From Caryophanales bacterium UBA3668 (GTDB lineage: Bacteria > Bacillota_I > Bacilli_A > RFN20 > CAG-826): a DNA stretch of 14,146 nucleotides. Made by a program: the position numbers and the translations under genes. Shown here in pieces: positions 6,878 through 14,146 of this stretch. Positions within the stretch are counted from its first letter, which is position 1. The number at the start of each line of letters is the position of its first letter. The DNA lies in the NCBI GenBank assembly GCA_002373085.1, contig DFJP01000110.1, positions 1-14,146 of the forward strand. The letters run 5' to 3'. The notes below the pieces were generated by a model. The model saw only the letters and a list, made by a program, of their open reading frames with translations. It made no database searches and was not told where the DNA came from.

Positions 6878-9062
6878 AAGGGTCAATGTTAATCGATAAA
6901 GAAATCGTTCCTTTTTGTGAATTTGCACTGACCAGCTTTTCTAATACTCTTCTAACATTTTCGGGCTTTCGATATTTGATAAGAATTAGTCTAATATGAT
7001 TGTTGTTCTCATACGGGACAAACGGAGTAGTCGGTCCTAATACAATCGCATCATCTTGTAACTCTTCATTTAATTTATCGATTAATCGATAAACATTATC
7101 AATAACTGTATCTTCCACTCTTCCACTCACGGTAATACTTGCCAAATATGTATATGGAGGGAAACTTTGCGCTCTTCTAGATTCCATTTCTCTTTTGTAA
7201 AAGAGTTCATAGTCTTGTCTAGCTGCCATAGTAATTGCATAGTGACTCGGAGAATAGGTTTGAATTATTGCCTCTCCTTTTTTATCACTTCTACCACTTC
7301 TTCCAACTGCTTGAGTGATTAATTGGAATACTCTTTCAGCACTTCGATAACTTGGCAAAGATAAACCAATATCCGCTAAAACGATGCCAACTAAAGTGAC
7401 ATCAGGGAAATCATGTCCTTTAGCAATCATTTGAGTGCCAATTAAGACATCTGCTTCTTTTCTTCTAAAAGCTTCAACAATTGAAGGAATCTTTGTTCTT
7501 ATTTTTGCTGAATCACTATCAAGTCTTAAAGTTCTTGCTTCTGGGAATAAACGATGGACTTCATCTTCGATTCTTTCAGTGCCAAAACCACTTCTCATCA
7601 AATATTTAGAACCACATTCAGGACAGTTATCCATAGCAGGTTCAACATAGTTGCAATGATGACATTTAAGCATCATATCACTTCTATGATAGGTTAATGG
7701 TATTCCGCAAGTTGGACATCTAAAAATATAGCCACAATTACGACAAGTAACACTACTAGAAAATCCTCTTCTATTAATAAGAAGGATGATTTGATCATGA
7801 TTAGCTAAAGCACGTTTAATTGATTCTCTTAACTTGAAAGAGAAGATATAACTTTCTTTATCAATGTTGTGATAATCTGATAAATTGACGATAGTTGTTT
7901 TTGGTAAAGGTTGATTATTAATTCTTTTATCAAGTCGAAGGAGATGATAAACGTTCTTTTGGGCTCTGGCTCTACTTTCTAAAGATGGGGTTGCACTGCC
8001 TAAAAGAACTTTAGCGTTATGCATCTTTCCTCTCATTATTGCTACTTCTCTAGCGTGATAAAAAGGAGGAGTGTCTTGCTTATAACTTTCAACATGTTCT
8101 TCATCTAATATGATTAATCCGATGTTGCTTAAAGGTGCGAAGATTGCACTGCGTGCACCAACGACAATTTTACATTCTCCAGAAGCAATTTTACGATATT
8201 CATCATATTTCTCTGCTGGAGTTAATTCACTATGTAAAATAGCGACTTTATCATGGAATCTTGAGATGTAATTTCTCATCATCATTGGAGTTAGAGATAT
8301 CTCAGGAACTAACACTAAAACCGACTTCCCCTTTGAGAGATATTCTTCGCTTAAAGAAAGGTAAACTTCACTTTTACCGCTCCCAGTAACTCCCTCTAAT
8401 AGATAAACTTCATCATCAGAATTTTTAAACTCGTTTATTACCCTTTGTTGATCTTCAGTTAGAGATAATTTTTTAGGTTCTTCGTAAGCTGGAATTTCAA
8501 ATCTTCTTTTCTCGACTTTACGAATTTTCACTAATCCTTTTTCTATAAGCTTGGTAAGGATAGAAACTTGCTTAATTTCCTTTTTAAGAACGCTACCTTC
8601 TTCTTTGATTAATCTAAGAAGTTCAATCTGTTTAAAGGTTAAGTCCTCTTCATCGTATTTAGCGATTTCAGCATATTGATCATATGCAATTTTTGGTGCT
8701 TTTAAAGAGCTCTTTCTTGGACTTAAAGAAGGAGGAAGCATAGCTTGTAAAGTTGATATCTTGGTCGCTAAATAGTATTCACTTACTTTATCAGCGAGTT
8801 CCATAAGATCTTCGCTCAATAATGGAGAAGAATCTATTACGTCTATTATCTCGGAAATATCAAATCCAAGTTCTTCTTCTAATTCCTTTTTGCTTTTTGT
8901 GGTGTTTTTAACATTTAAAACATATCCCACTAGTTCTTGGTTATTAAAAGTCACTAAAACACGGAATCCCCTATCAACTGGTTTATCTCCGGTATAGATA
9001 TAAGAAAAAGGACGATTTAATGAATAATTATGATGTTCGATTAATAACTCAATAATCTTCAT
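6867..9062 (-). CDS. priA: Primosomal protein N' (replication restart helicase PriA)
   Basis: A 3'-to-5' DNA helicase that reloads the replisome at stalled forks. The 731-residue protein is slightly shorter than B. subtilis PriA (about 800). It has the N-terminal 3'-DNA-binding and winged-helix regions (about 1-195), Walker A GVTGSGKS (224-231), the DEEH box (320-323), motif III GSATPS (355-360) and motif VI QAVGRSGR (584-591). Eight zinc-binding cysteines lie in two sites (C440, C443, C449, C452, C467, C470, C480, C483). All catalytic elements are intact. It follows gmk by seven bases and has an AAAGGA ribosome site. The usual rpoZ and coaBC genes between gmk and priA are absent here. Confidence 0.97.
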   Translation of the reverse strand: MKIIELLIEHHNYSLNRPFSYIYTGDKPVDRGFRVLVTFNNQELVGYVLNVKNTTKSKKELEEELGFDISEIIDVIDSSPLLSEDLMELADKVSEYYLATKISTLQAMLPPSLSPRKSSLKAPKIAYDQYAEIAKYDEEDLTFKQIELLRLIKEEGSVLKKEIKQVSILTKLIEKGLVKIRKVEKRRFEIPAYEEPKKLSLTEDQQRVINEFKNSDDEVYLLEGVTGSGKSEVYLSLSEEYLSKGKSVLVLVPEISLTPMMMRNYISRFHDKVAILHSELTPAEKYDEYRKIASGECKIVVGARSAIFAPLSNIGLIILDEEHVESYKQDTPPFYHAREVAIMRGKMHNAKVLLGSATPSLESRARAQKNVYHLLRLDKRINNQPLPKTTIVNLSDYHNIDKESYIFSFKLRESIKRALANHDQIILLINRRGFSSSVTCRNCGYIFRCPTCGIPLTYHRSDMMLKCHHCNYVEPAMDNCPECGSKYLMRSGFGTERIEDEVHRLFPEARTLRLDSDSAKIRTKIPSIVEAFRRKEADVLIGTQMIAKGHDFPDVTLVGIVLADIGLSLPSYRSAERVFQLITQAVGRSGRSDKKGEAIIQTYSPSHYAITMAARQDYELFYKREMESRRAQSFPPYTYLASITVSGRVEDTVIDNVYRLIDKLNEELQDDAIVLGPTTPFVPYENNNHIRLILIKYRKPENVRRVLEKLVSANSQKGTISLSINIDPYNF

Positions 9063-9069
9063 TTATTTT

Positions 9070-9648
9070 TTATCGTCCTTTTTTAATCTTTAATTTAATG
9101 AGGTCTACAATTTCTTGGGAGGCCCTTGCAATATCATCATTTATAATGATGTGATCGTATTGTTCGGTCATCCCCATTTCTTTAACGCCTTTTTGTAGTC
9201 TCTCTTGAATTATATCTTCACTTTCTGTCTTTCGTCTTCTAATTCTTGCTTCAAGGGCATCTAAGGAAGGTGGCATGAGGAAGAATGAGATGACTCGATC
9301 GTCGTTTATTTTTCTAAGTACTTCTTGAGCACCGTTAATTTCAATTTCTAATAGAATGTGCTTACCTTGGTTTCTTAACTCTTCAACTTTATCTTTAGGA
9401 GTTCCATATCTATTTCCAACGAATTCTTCCCACTCTAAGAAGTTATCTTCATCAATGTTTCTTTGGAATTCTTCTTTGGAAACGAAATAATAGTCCACTC
9501 CATCTACTTCTTTATCTCTTTTTGCACGAGTGGTCATCGAAATAGAATAGGAGAGGTCTAACTTGAAATTGCTCATAATATATTTACGAACAGTGCCTTT
9601 TCCTACACCAGATGGACCAGATAAGATTACGAGTAAGCCTTTTTTCAT
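9070..9648 (-). CDS. gmk: Guanylate kinase
   Basis: Phosphorylates GMP to GDP with ATP, supplying GTP and keeping (p)ppGpp precursors in balance. The 192-residue protein starts MKKGLLVILSGPSGVGKGTV, with the P-loop at residues 11-19. It contains the GMP-binding region (YSISMTTRAKRDKEVDGVDY, 34-53; EEFVGNRYGTP about 74-84; EIEINGAQ) and the arginine-rich lid (RIRRRKTESEDIIQERL). The N-terminus aligns with B. subtilis Gmk without extension, so this ATG is correct. A near-consensus promoter ends nine bases before the ATG and there is no Shine-Dalgarno, so the mRNA appears leaderless. It is the first gene of the operon. Confidence 0.97.
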   Translation of the reverse strand: MKKGLLVILSGPSGVGKGTVRKYIMSNFKLDLSYSISMTTRAKRDKEVDGVDYYFVSKEEFQRNIDEDNFLEWEEFVGNRYGTPKDKVEELRNQGKHILLEIEINGAQEVLRKINDDRVISFFLMPPSLDALEARIRRRKTESEDIIQERLQKGVKEMGMTEQYDHIIINDDIARASQEIVDLIKLKIKKGR

Positions 9649-9657
9649 ATTAGCGTT

Positions 9658-9686
9658 ATTATACTAGCAATAAGTTCTTTTATCAA
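9658..9686 (-). promoter_or_regulatory. SigA-type promoter of the gmk operon, probably leaderless
   Basis: On the - strand TTGATA (9681-9686) and TATAAT (9658-9663) are separated by exactly 17 bases, an almost perfect vegetative promoter. Only nine bases (AACGCTAAT) lie between TATAAT and the gmk ATG, so transcription should start 0-4 bases before the ATG. No ribosome binding site fits in that space. Confidence 0.8.
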
Positions 9687-9712
9687 AAGAAAAATAATGA
9701 AATAATAATTGT

Positions 9713-11101
9713 ATGATTCCAAAGCTAAATCTAAGAGGAGTTAAGGAATTAACTCAAGAATTAAATAATAAGGTAATTGAAAACTTTATTTCCAATGTCT
9801 CTATTGCTAACTCTAGTGACATTGTTTTAACGTTCTCATTTTATAACAAAGAGAAACTTTTAGTTTCTTTAAATCATAATTCGCCTTTTTTATCCTTTAT
9901 AGATTCTTCTTACTCCAGTAGCACCACTTTAGGAAATCTAAACGAGAATTTACGTAAATATATTAAAGGTAGTTACATCACTAAGATTGAGCAAGTTAAC
10001 GGAGATCGAGTAATCAAATTCTCCTTAACAAAAACTAATGAATTTTATCAAAAGGATATTTATTACTTAATCATTGAATTAATCCCAACAATAAATAACC
10101 TCATTATTCTAAATGATAAAGAGGAGATTTTATTCGCAAAACACTTCTCTGATTTAACTGCCGCTCGGCCAATAATCAAGGGGATGAAATACATTCCTTT
10201 AGAAGCTAATCAAGGTTTAGTGGAGACAGCTTTTGATATGGATAAATTCAAAGAAAGTGTTCACCACTATCTGTTAGATATTGATGAAAAATCCAAAAAA
10301 GAGAAGGCTTTACCATTATTTAATTTCTTAAAGCAAAGACACAAGTCATTATTAAAGAAAATAGTCGTCTTAGAAAAAGAAATTGAAGAGAGCAAAAAGA
10401 AGCTTGAATATAAAGAAATTGGTGAGGCTCTTTTAACCCTCAAAGATGACGAAGAGAATCTTAAAGATTACCTCCCATATATAAAAGAAACATATGACAA
10501 TAATCTCTCTACTTTAGATAATGCGAATAAGTATTTTGATAAATATAAAAAGAGTAAGAGAACTATTGAAAACGACACCAGAGAAATTGATATCGCTAAA
10601 AAGAGTGCTGAAGAGATTGAGCATATCTTATCAATATTTGCCTACTATTCCGATAGCGAGATTGAAGAGCTATACAAAAAATATCTTCCAAAAAAGGTAA
10701 ATCAAAAAAGAAACAAAGAAGTAGACGCTCGTCTCCCTTATTATCTTATTTATAAAGGAGTAAGAATTGGCTTTGGTAAAAACAAAGAACAAAACAATTT
10801 CTTAACTTTTAAAAAAGCAGAAAAAACTGATATATATCTTCACGCTTCAAATTATCACGGGGCTCATGTTGTTATTTTTGATAATGATCCTAGTAAAGAA
10901 GTTATTCTTTTAGCAGCGGAAATCGTTCTTATCCTTTCTAATTTAGAAAGCGGAGATGTTTATATCGCAGATATCAAAGATGTGAAAAAAGGCAACTCTT
11001 TAGGAGAAGCTTTTATAAATAAATATGAGACAATCACTCTTCACGAAGTAAGAGAGTCCACTAAACTGCTCCTAAAAGAACAAAAAAGGTTCCAAAATTA
11101 A
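9713..11101 (+). CDS. rqcH: Ribosome quality control protein RqcH (NFACT family), compact form
   Basis: RqcH binds 50S subunits carrying stalled peptidyl-tRNA and recruits tRNA-Ala to add C-terminal alanine tails, marking the peptide for degradation. The 462-residue protein has an NFACT-N domain (about 1-160) with the essential Asp-Arg pair (D98-R99, in KIEQVNGDRVI), a coiled-coil middle (about 205-325) and an NFACT-R domain (about 343-445) with GFGKNKEQNNFLT and DIYLHASNYHGAHVVI. It is about 110 residues shorter than the roughly 570-residue B. subtilis protein. The helix-hairpin-helix region normally between NFACT-N and the coiled coil is missing, while both ends are intact. It diverges from gmk and no Shine-Dalgarno precedes the ATG; an AATAAT at 9701-9706 could be a -10 element giving a leaderless mRNA, but no good -35 is seen. 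The older name is FbpA/YloA. Confidence 0.93.
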   Translation: MIPKLNLRGVKELTQELNNKVIENFISNVSIANSSDIVLTFSFYNKEKLLVSLNHNSPFLSFIDSSYSSSTTLGNLNENLRKYIKGSYITKIEQVNGDRVIKFSLTKTNEFYQKDIYYLIIELIPTINNLIILNDKEEILFAKHFSDLTAARPIIKGMKYIPLEANQGLVETAFDMDKFKESVHHYLLDIDEKSKKEKALPLFNFLKQRHKSLLKKIVVLEKEIEESKKKLEYKEIGEALLTLKDDEENLKDYLPYIKETYDNNLSTLDNANKYFDKYKKSKRTIENDTREIDIAKKSAEEIEHILSIFAYYSDSEIEELYKKYLPKKVNQKRNKEVDARLPYYLIYKGVRIGFGKNKEQNNFLTFKKAEKTDIYLHASNYHGAHVVIFDNDPSKEVILLAAEIVLILSNLESGDVYIADIKDVKKGNSLGEAFINKYETITLHEVRESTKLLLKEQKRFQN

Positions 11102-11110
11102 GCAAAGTAA

Positions 11111-11132
11111 AAGCCCGGCAAATGCTGGGCTT
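11111..11132. terminator. Bidirectional terminator after rqcH
   Basis: The inverted repeat AAGCCCGGC-AAAT-GCTGGGCTT gives a nine-pair stem (one G-U) ten bases after the rqcH stop codon. The - strand tail (TTTTACTTT) is more T-rich than the + strand tail (ATCATTATAATAATTATT). It probably ends both rqcH and the convergent 74-aa gene. Confidence 0.8.
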
Positions 11133-11159
11133 ATCATTATAATAATTATTTGAATACGC

Positions 11160-11384
11160 TTAGATACGTGCAACTGTGAATCTATTGTATGTATCACAGA
11201 TATATTCAATGCAGTGTTTGTTACCGCTTACCGCGTATTCATCCTCAACTTGCAAGTTGAATAAGTAATGATTTCTATAGTATTTGAACATGTAATTGAT
11301 CGCATCATCTCTACTACGGAAAATATTCTTTCTCAACCTGATGTCTTCGCCGTCAACTACGGCAGTGAGTTCGTAATATTTCAT
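11160..11384 (-). CDS. Small protein of unknown function (74 aa)
   Basis: I do not recognise this protein. It has 74 residues with a balanced charge and many aromatics (eight tyrosines, five phenylalanines), and no signal peptide or membrane segment. The likely fold is a small α/β protein: a β-strand (YYELTAVV, 3-10), a charged helix (SRDDAINYMFKYYRNH, 24-39), then strands. Two cysteines lie near the C-terminus (C58, C63). It is supported as a real gene by a strong Shine-Dalgarno (GGAGGT) six bases upstream of the ATG, its own promoter and a downstream hairpin. It is monocistronic, and its 5' leader can pair with the Shine-Dalgarno. An antisense reading frame over the same bases has no such signals. 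Confidence 0.75.
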   Translation of the reverse strand: MKYYELTAVVDGEDIRLRKNIFRSRDDAINYMFKYYRNHYLFNLQVEDEYAVSGNKHCIEYICDTYNRFTVARI

Positions 11385-11387
11385 GTC

Positions 11388-11435
11388 AATACCTCCATTC
11401 AGCAGTTTAACGTCGTACTTGGGACGCGAGGTATT
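11388..11435 (-). promoter_or_regulatory. Candidate Shine-Dalgarno-sequestering RNA leader
   Basis: In the mRNA of the 74-aa gene, AAUACCUC (11428-11435) is perfectly complementary to GAGGUAUU (11388-11395), which contains five of the six bases of the GGAGGU ribosome site. A second short stem inside the loop (CGUC 11423-11426 with GACG 11411-11414) would stack almost directly on the outer stem. With a start near 11444 the anti-Shine-Dalgarno arm sits at the 5' end of a leader of about 60 bases. Such a fold would block translation until melted or bound. The pairing is seen directly; regulation is inferred. Confidence 0.4.
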
Positions 11436-11450
11436 TCCAATGACGCATAT

Positions 11451-11478
11451 ATTCTATTCCTTTTTTAAAATAAGTCAA
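11451..11478 (-). promoter_or_regulatory. SigA-type promoter of the 74-aa gene
   Basis: On the - strand TTGACT (11473-11478) and TAGAAT (11451-11456), each 5 of 6 matches to consensus, are separated by 16 bases. The predicted start near 11444 leaves a leader of about 60 bases before the ATG at 11384. Confidence 0.6.
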
Positions 11479-11496
11479 TAGATTTGCTCAACTTTT

Positions 11497-11521
11497 TTAT
11501 TTATTACTTTGTAATAAATAA
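11497..11521. repeat. Perfect AT-rich inverted repeat upstream of the small-gene promoter
   Basis: TTATTTATTAC-TTT-GTAATAAATAA forms an 11-pair stem with a three-base loop, ending about 18 bases upstream of the -35 element of the 74-aa gene. It is not followed by a T-run on either strand, so it is not a simple terminator. It could be an operator or a 3' structure of the trmL transcript. Confidence 0.5.
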
Positions 11522-11559
11522 TAATAAAAAAATCCAAAATATTTTTTTATTCTGGATTT
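11522..11559 (-). terminator. Intrinsic terminator of the atp-ppa-trmL operon
   Basis: On the - strand, AAATCCA pairs with TGGATTT (11530-11559) with a further four inner pairs across one mismatch. The stem is followed directly by a TTTTTTATTATT-type run. It lies about 60 bases after the trmL stop codon and has the right polarity. Confidence 0.7.
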
Positions 11560-11574
11560 ATTATATTTTTTCTT

Positions 11575-11599
11575 TTATATATACCTTGAGTATATATAA
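11575..11599. repeat. Perfect AT-rich inverted repeat after trmL
   Basis: TTATATATAC-CTTGA-GTATATATAA forms a ten-pair stem with a five-base loop just downstream of trmL. No T-run follows on the - strand. Together with the terminator stem and the 11497-11521 repeat it makes three stems in a row in an intergenic stretch with no gene (11385-11617). Confidence 0.5.
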
Positions 11600-11617
11600 G
11601 TGCTATTTTTTGACACT

Positions 11618-12157
11618 TCAAATAATTTTTTTGTTATTTTTTGCTTCATTAATTAAGAAATCTTCACCTTTAATCGCTTCTGAAGTTGAGAGGTTTAAAA
11701 ACTTCTGTTGCCTTAATACTTCATAGACCACGATCGCTACCGAGTTAGATAGATTTAAGCTCCTTGCTTCTGGGACCATTGGAATTCTTAATAATCGGTT
11801 TGGATTAGCTCTAAGGATATCATGAGGAATTCCTGTAGATTCTCTGCCAAACATTAAGAAAATGTCTTTATATATAGAGGAAGCAAAATCGAATGTTGAA
11901 TAGACTTTGTTTGAATATCTAGTCACATAATATGTATCCGCATTTGGATACGCTTTTAAATAGGATTCATAATCTGGATAATAATTCCATTTCAAACTCT
12001 CTATATAATCCATCCCTGCTCTTTTGAGAGCTTTCTCATCCAAAGAAAAAGAGAGGGGACCAATGATGTCCAGTGTTGCGTTAATCGCAACACATGTTCT
12101 CATTATGTTCCCTGTATTTTGTGGTTTTTCTGGTCGATATAAGACGATGTGAATCAT
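11618..12157 (-). CDS. trmL: tRNA (cytidine/uridine-2'-O)-methyltransferase TrmL
   Basis: A SPOUT-class enzyme that 2'-O-methylates the wobble base 34 of tRNA-Leu isoacceptors. The 179-residue protein shows the three knot motifs: NTGNIMRT (14-21, with R20), FGRESTGIP (103-111) and RIPM...RSLNLSNSVAIVVYE (124-146, with N135). The minimal length without an RNA-binding extension is typical of TrmL (YibK/CspR) rather than of TrmH. A C-terminal extension of about 25 residues is variable. A GAGG element precedes the ATG; the gene follows ppa by two bases and ends with TGA. It is the last gene of the operon and is followed by a terminator stem. Confidence 0.93.
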   Translation of the reverse strand: MIHIVLYRPEKPQNTGNIMRTCVAINATLDIIGPLSFSLDEKALKRAGMDYIESLKWNYYPDYESYLKAYPNADTYYVTRYSNKVYSTFDFASSIYKDIFLMFGRESTGIPHDILRANPNRLLRIPMVPEARSLNLSNSVAIVVYEVLRQQKFLNLSTSEAIKGEDFLINEAKNNKKII

Positions 12158-12159
12158 CT

Positions 12160-12720
12160 TTATCCTCTAGCCCTACGTTCTGCTAAATATTTTGGTTCAA
12201 TAATCGCCTTATATTCTTTAATACAATCAGCGATAATCTCTTTAGCAGCTTCTACGTCTTTGACTTCGTCAATCGCGGTAGATTTTCCTTCTAAGGTTTT
12301 ATACACTGCGAAGAAGTGTTTGATTTCATCCATGATATGAGCAGGGATTTCATTAATATTATTAAATGGAGAATAAAATGGGTCATTAAGTGGAACGGCA
12401 ATAATCTTTTCATCATATAAGCCGTTATCAGTCATGATTAAGACTCCAATTGGTTTACATTCCACAAAGCTCATTGGAATAATGCTTTCTGAACATAAAA
12501 CTAGAACGTCAAGAGGGTCATAATCTCTAGCGTAGGTTCTTGGAATAAAACCATAGTTTTGTGGATAGTGAGTGCTGGTAAAAAGGACTCGATCAAGAAT
12601 TAAGTGACCAGTTTCTTTATCCAATTCGTATTTGTTTTTACTCGCCTTTGAGATTTCAATTAAGGCTAAAAAGTGATCAGGTGTCACTCTACTAGGTTTA
12701 ACGTCATGCCAAGGATGCAT
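12160..12720 (-). CDS. ppa: Family I inorganic pyrophosphatase
   Basis: Hydrolyses pyrophosphate to two phosphates, pulling biosynthetic and polymerisation reactions forward. The 186-residue soluble protein carries the family I active site at almost E. coli spacing: K30, E32, R44, Y56, the RDYDPLD signature with D66, D68 and D71, D98, D103, K105 and the Y140-K141 pair. This is not the Mn-dependent family II (DHH) enzyme common in other Bacilli; mycoplasmas and relatives carry family I. A strong AGGAGGA ribosome site precedes the ATG. It lies 15 bases after atpC, so it is probably co-transcribed with the ATP synthase genes. Confidence 0.96.
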   Translation of the reverse strand: MHPWHDVKPSRVTPDHFLALIEISKASKNKYELDKETGHLILDRVLFTSTHYPQNYGFIPRTYARDYDPLDVLVLCSESIIPMSFVECKPIGVLIMTDNGLYDEKIIAVPLNDPFYSPFNNINEIPAHIMDEIKHFFAVYKTLEGKSTAIDEVKDVEAAKEIIADCIKEYKAIIEPKYLAERRARG

Positions 12721-12735
12721 AAATTTTCCTCCTAA

Positions 12736-13145
12736 TTAATTATTGTCCGAAACGTTGAGACGATTCAACGCTCTTAATAGGCTAAGTTTAGCTCTAGCGA
12801 TATCAACTTCACTATTTGAAGAATCATTAATTCTTTCTAACGCTCTTTTTTGTGAGTTCTTTGCTCGCTCAATATCGATTTCATCGCTTCTTTCAATGGA
12901 ATCGACAAGCAAAGTGATTGAGTGATCTTTTTTAATGTTGATTACTCCACCACCAATCGCATATTTAAGTTCACTATTACCATTTTTAATGGTAAGTTTA
13001 GAGATTTCTAGAGTCGAAATTAAAGGAGCGTGATTTGGATATACGCCTATAGGTCCATTTGCAGTGGTCACTGAAAGATAGTCACTTTCAGTAACTAAAT
13101 ATTTTCCAAATGGAGTATATATCGACACTAAAAATTTTGTTTCCA

Positions 13146-13146
<1 letters not shown>
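12736..13146 (-). CDS. atpC: ATP synthase F1 subunit epsilon
   Basis: The epsilon subunit of the F1 central stalk, which contacts gamma and the c-ring and inhibits ATP hydrolysis. The 136-residue protein has the N-terminal β-sandwich (about 1-85, with the GPIGVYPNHAPLISTL block at 31-46) and a C-terminal pair of helices (about 90-133, the regulatory hairpin). The ATG overlaps the atpD stop codon by one base (TAATG), so it is translationally coupled to atpD. Length and order (atpD-atpC last) are standard. Confidence 0.96.

Positions 13147-14146
<1,000 letters not shown>

Noticed and set aside
7435..7650. Plus-strand open frame opposite priA
   Set aside because: It overlaps the zinc-binding and helicase region of priA, which is clearly coding on the other strand.
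11268..11468. Plus-strand open frame antisense to the 74-aa gene
   Set aside because: The - strand frame has a GGAGGT site, promoter and terminator; this one has none.
11484..11726. Plus-strand hydrophobic open frame
   Set aside because: Its apparent hydrophobicity comes from T-rich intergenic DNA (phenylalanine, isoleucine and tyrosine codons). It runs into trmL antisense and has no Shine-Dalgarno.

Overview
The window is about 14 kb of AT-rich, gene-dense bacterial DNA with almost no spare intergenic sequence. It uses the standard code: TGA is a stop in rpe and trmL, and Trp is read from TGG. The order gmk-priA-(x)-rsmB-rlmN-prpC-prkC-rsgA-rpe-(x)-rpmB is the well-known Firmicutes cluster, and the products resemble Bacilli or wall-deficient relatives. 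I infer an uncultured, reduced-genome, low-GC Bacilli or Mollicutes-like lineage (RF39, Izemoplasma or Erysipelotrichales-type). The serine/threonine kinase without a membrane anchor or PASTA domains fits a reduced or absent peptidoglycan wall, but this is inference.

Layout. (1) 24-212 (+): ribosomal protein L28, ending at a hairpin shared with the convergent operon. (2) 9648 down to 263 (-): one long operon with very short gaps or overlaps: gmk, priA, a DUF1904-like gene, a degenerate rsmB, rlmN, prpC, prkC, rsgA, rpe and a six-helix membrane protein. A near-consensus promoter sits so close to the gmk ATG that the transcript is probably leaderless. (3) 9713-11101 (+): divergent rqcH (ribosome quality control) in a compact form, ending at a strong hairpin. 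(4) 11384-11160 (-): an unrecognised 74-aa protein with its own promoter, a strong Shine-Dalgarno, and a leader that can pair with that Shine-Dalgarno. (5) 14146 down to 11618 (-): the 3' end of the ATP synthase operon (partial atpD, atpC), then ppa and trmL.

Most of the genes serve translation: a ribosomal protein, rRNA/tRNA methyltransferases, a small-subunit assembly GTPase, and rescue of stalled large subunits. A kinase/phosphatase pair sits directly upstream of rsgA; in related bacteria this pair modifies translation GTPases. Nucleotide and energy supply (gmk, rpe, atpDC, ppa) and replication restart (priA) complete the set.

The notable departures from textbook versions are: an RsmB homologue that keeps the whole fold but has lost the SAM motif and both catalytic cysteines; a soluble non-RD PrkC without PASTA domains; an RqcH without its helix-hairpin-helix region; a probably leaderless gmk mRNA; and a possible Shine-Dalgarno-trapping leader on the 74-aa orphan gene. 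No mobile elements, CRISPR arrays, tRNAs or rRNAs were seen. No gene-free stretch exceeds 300 bases; the longest is 11385-11617.
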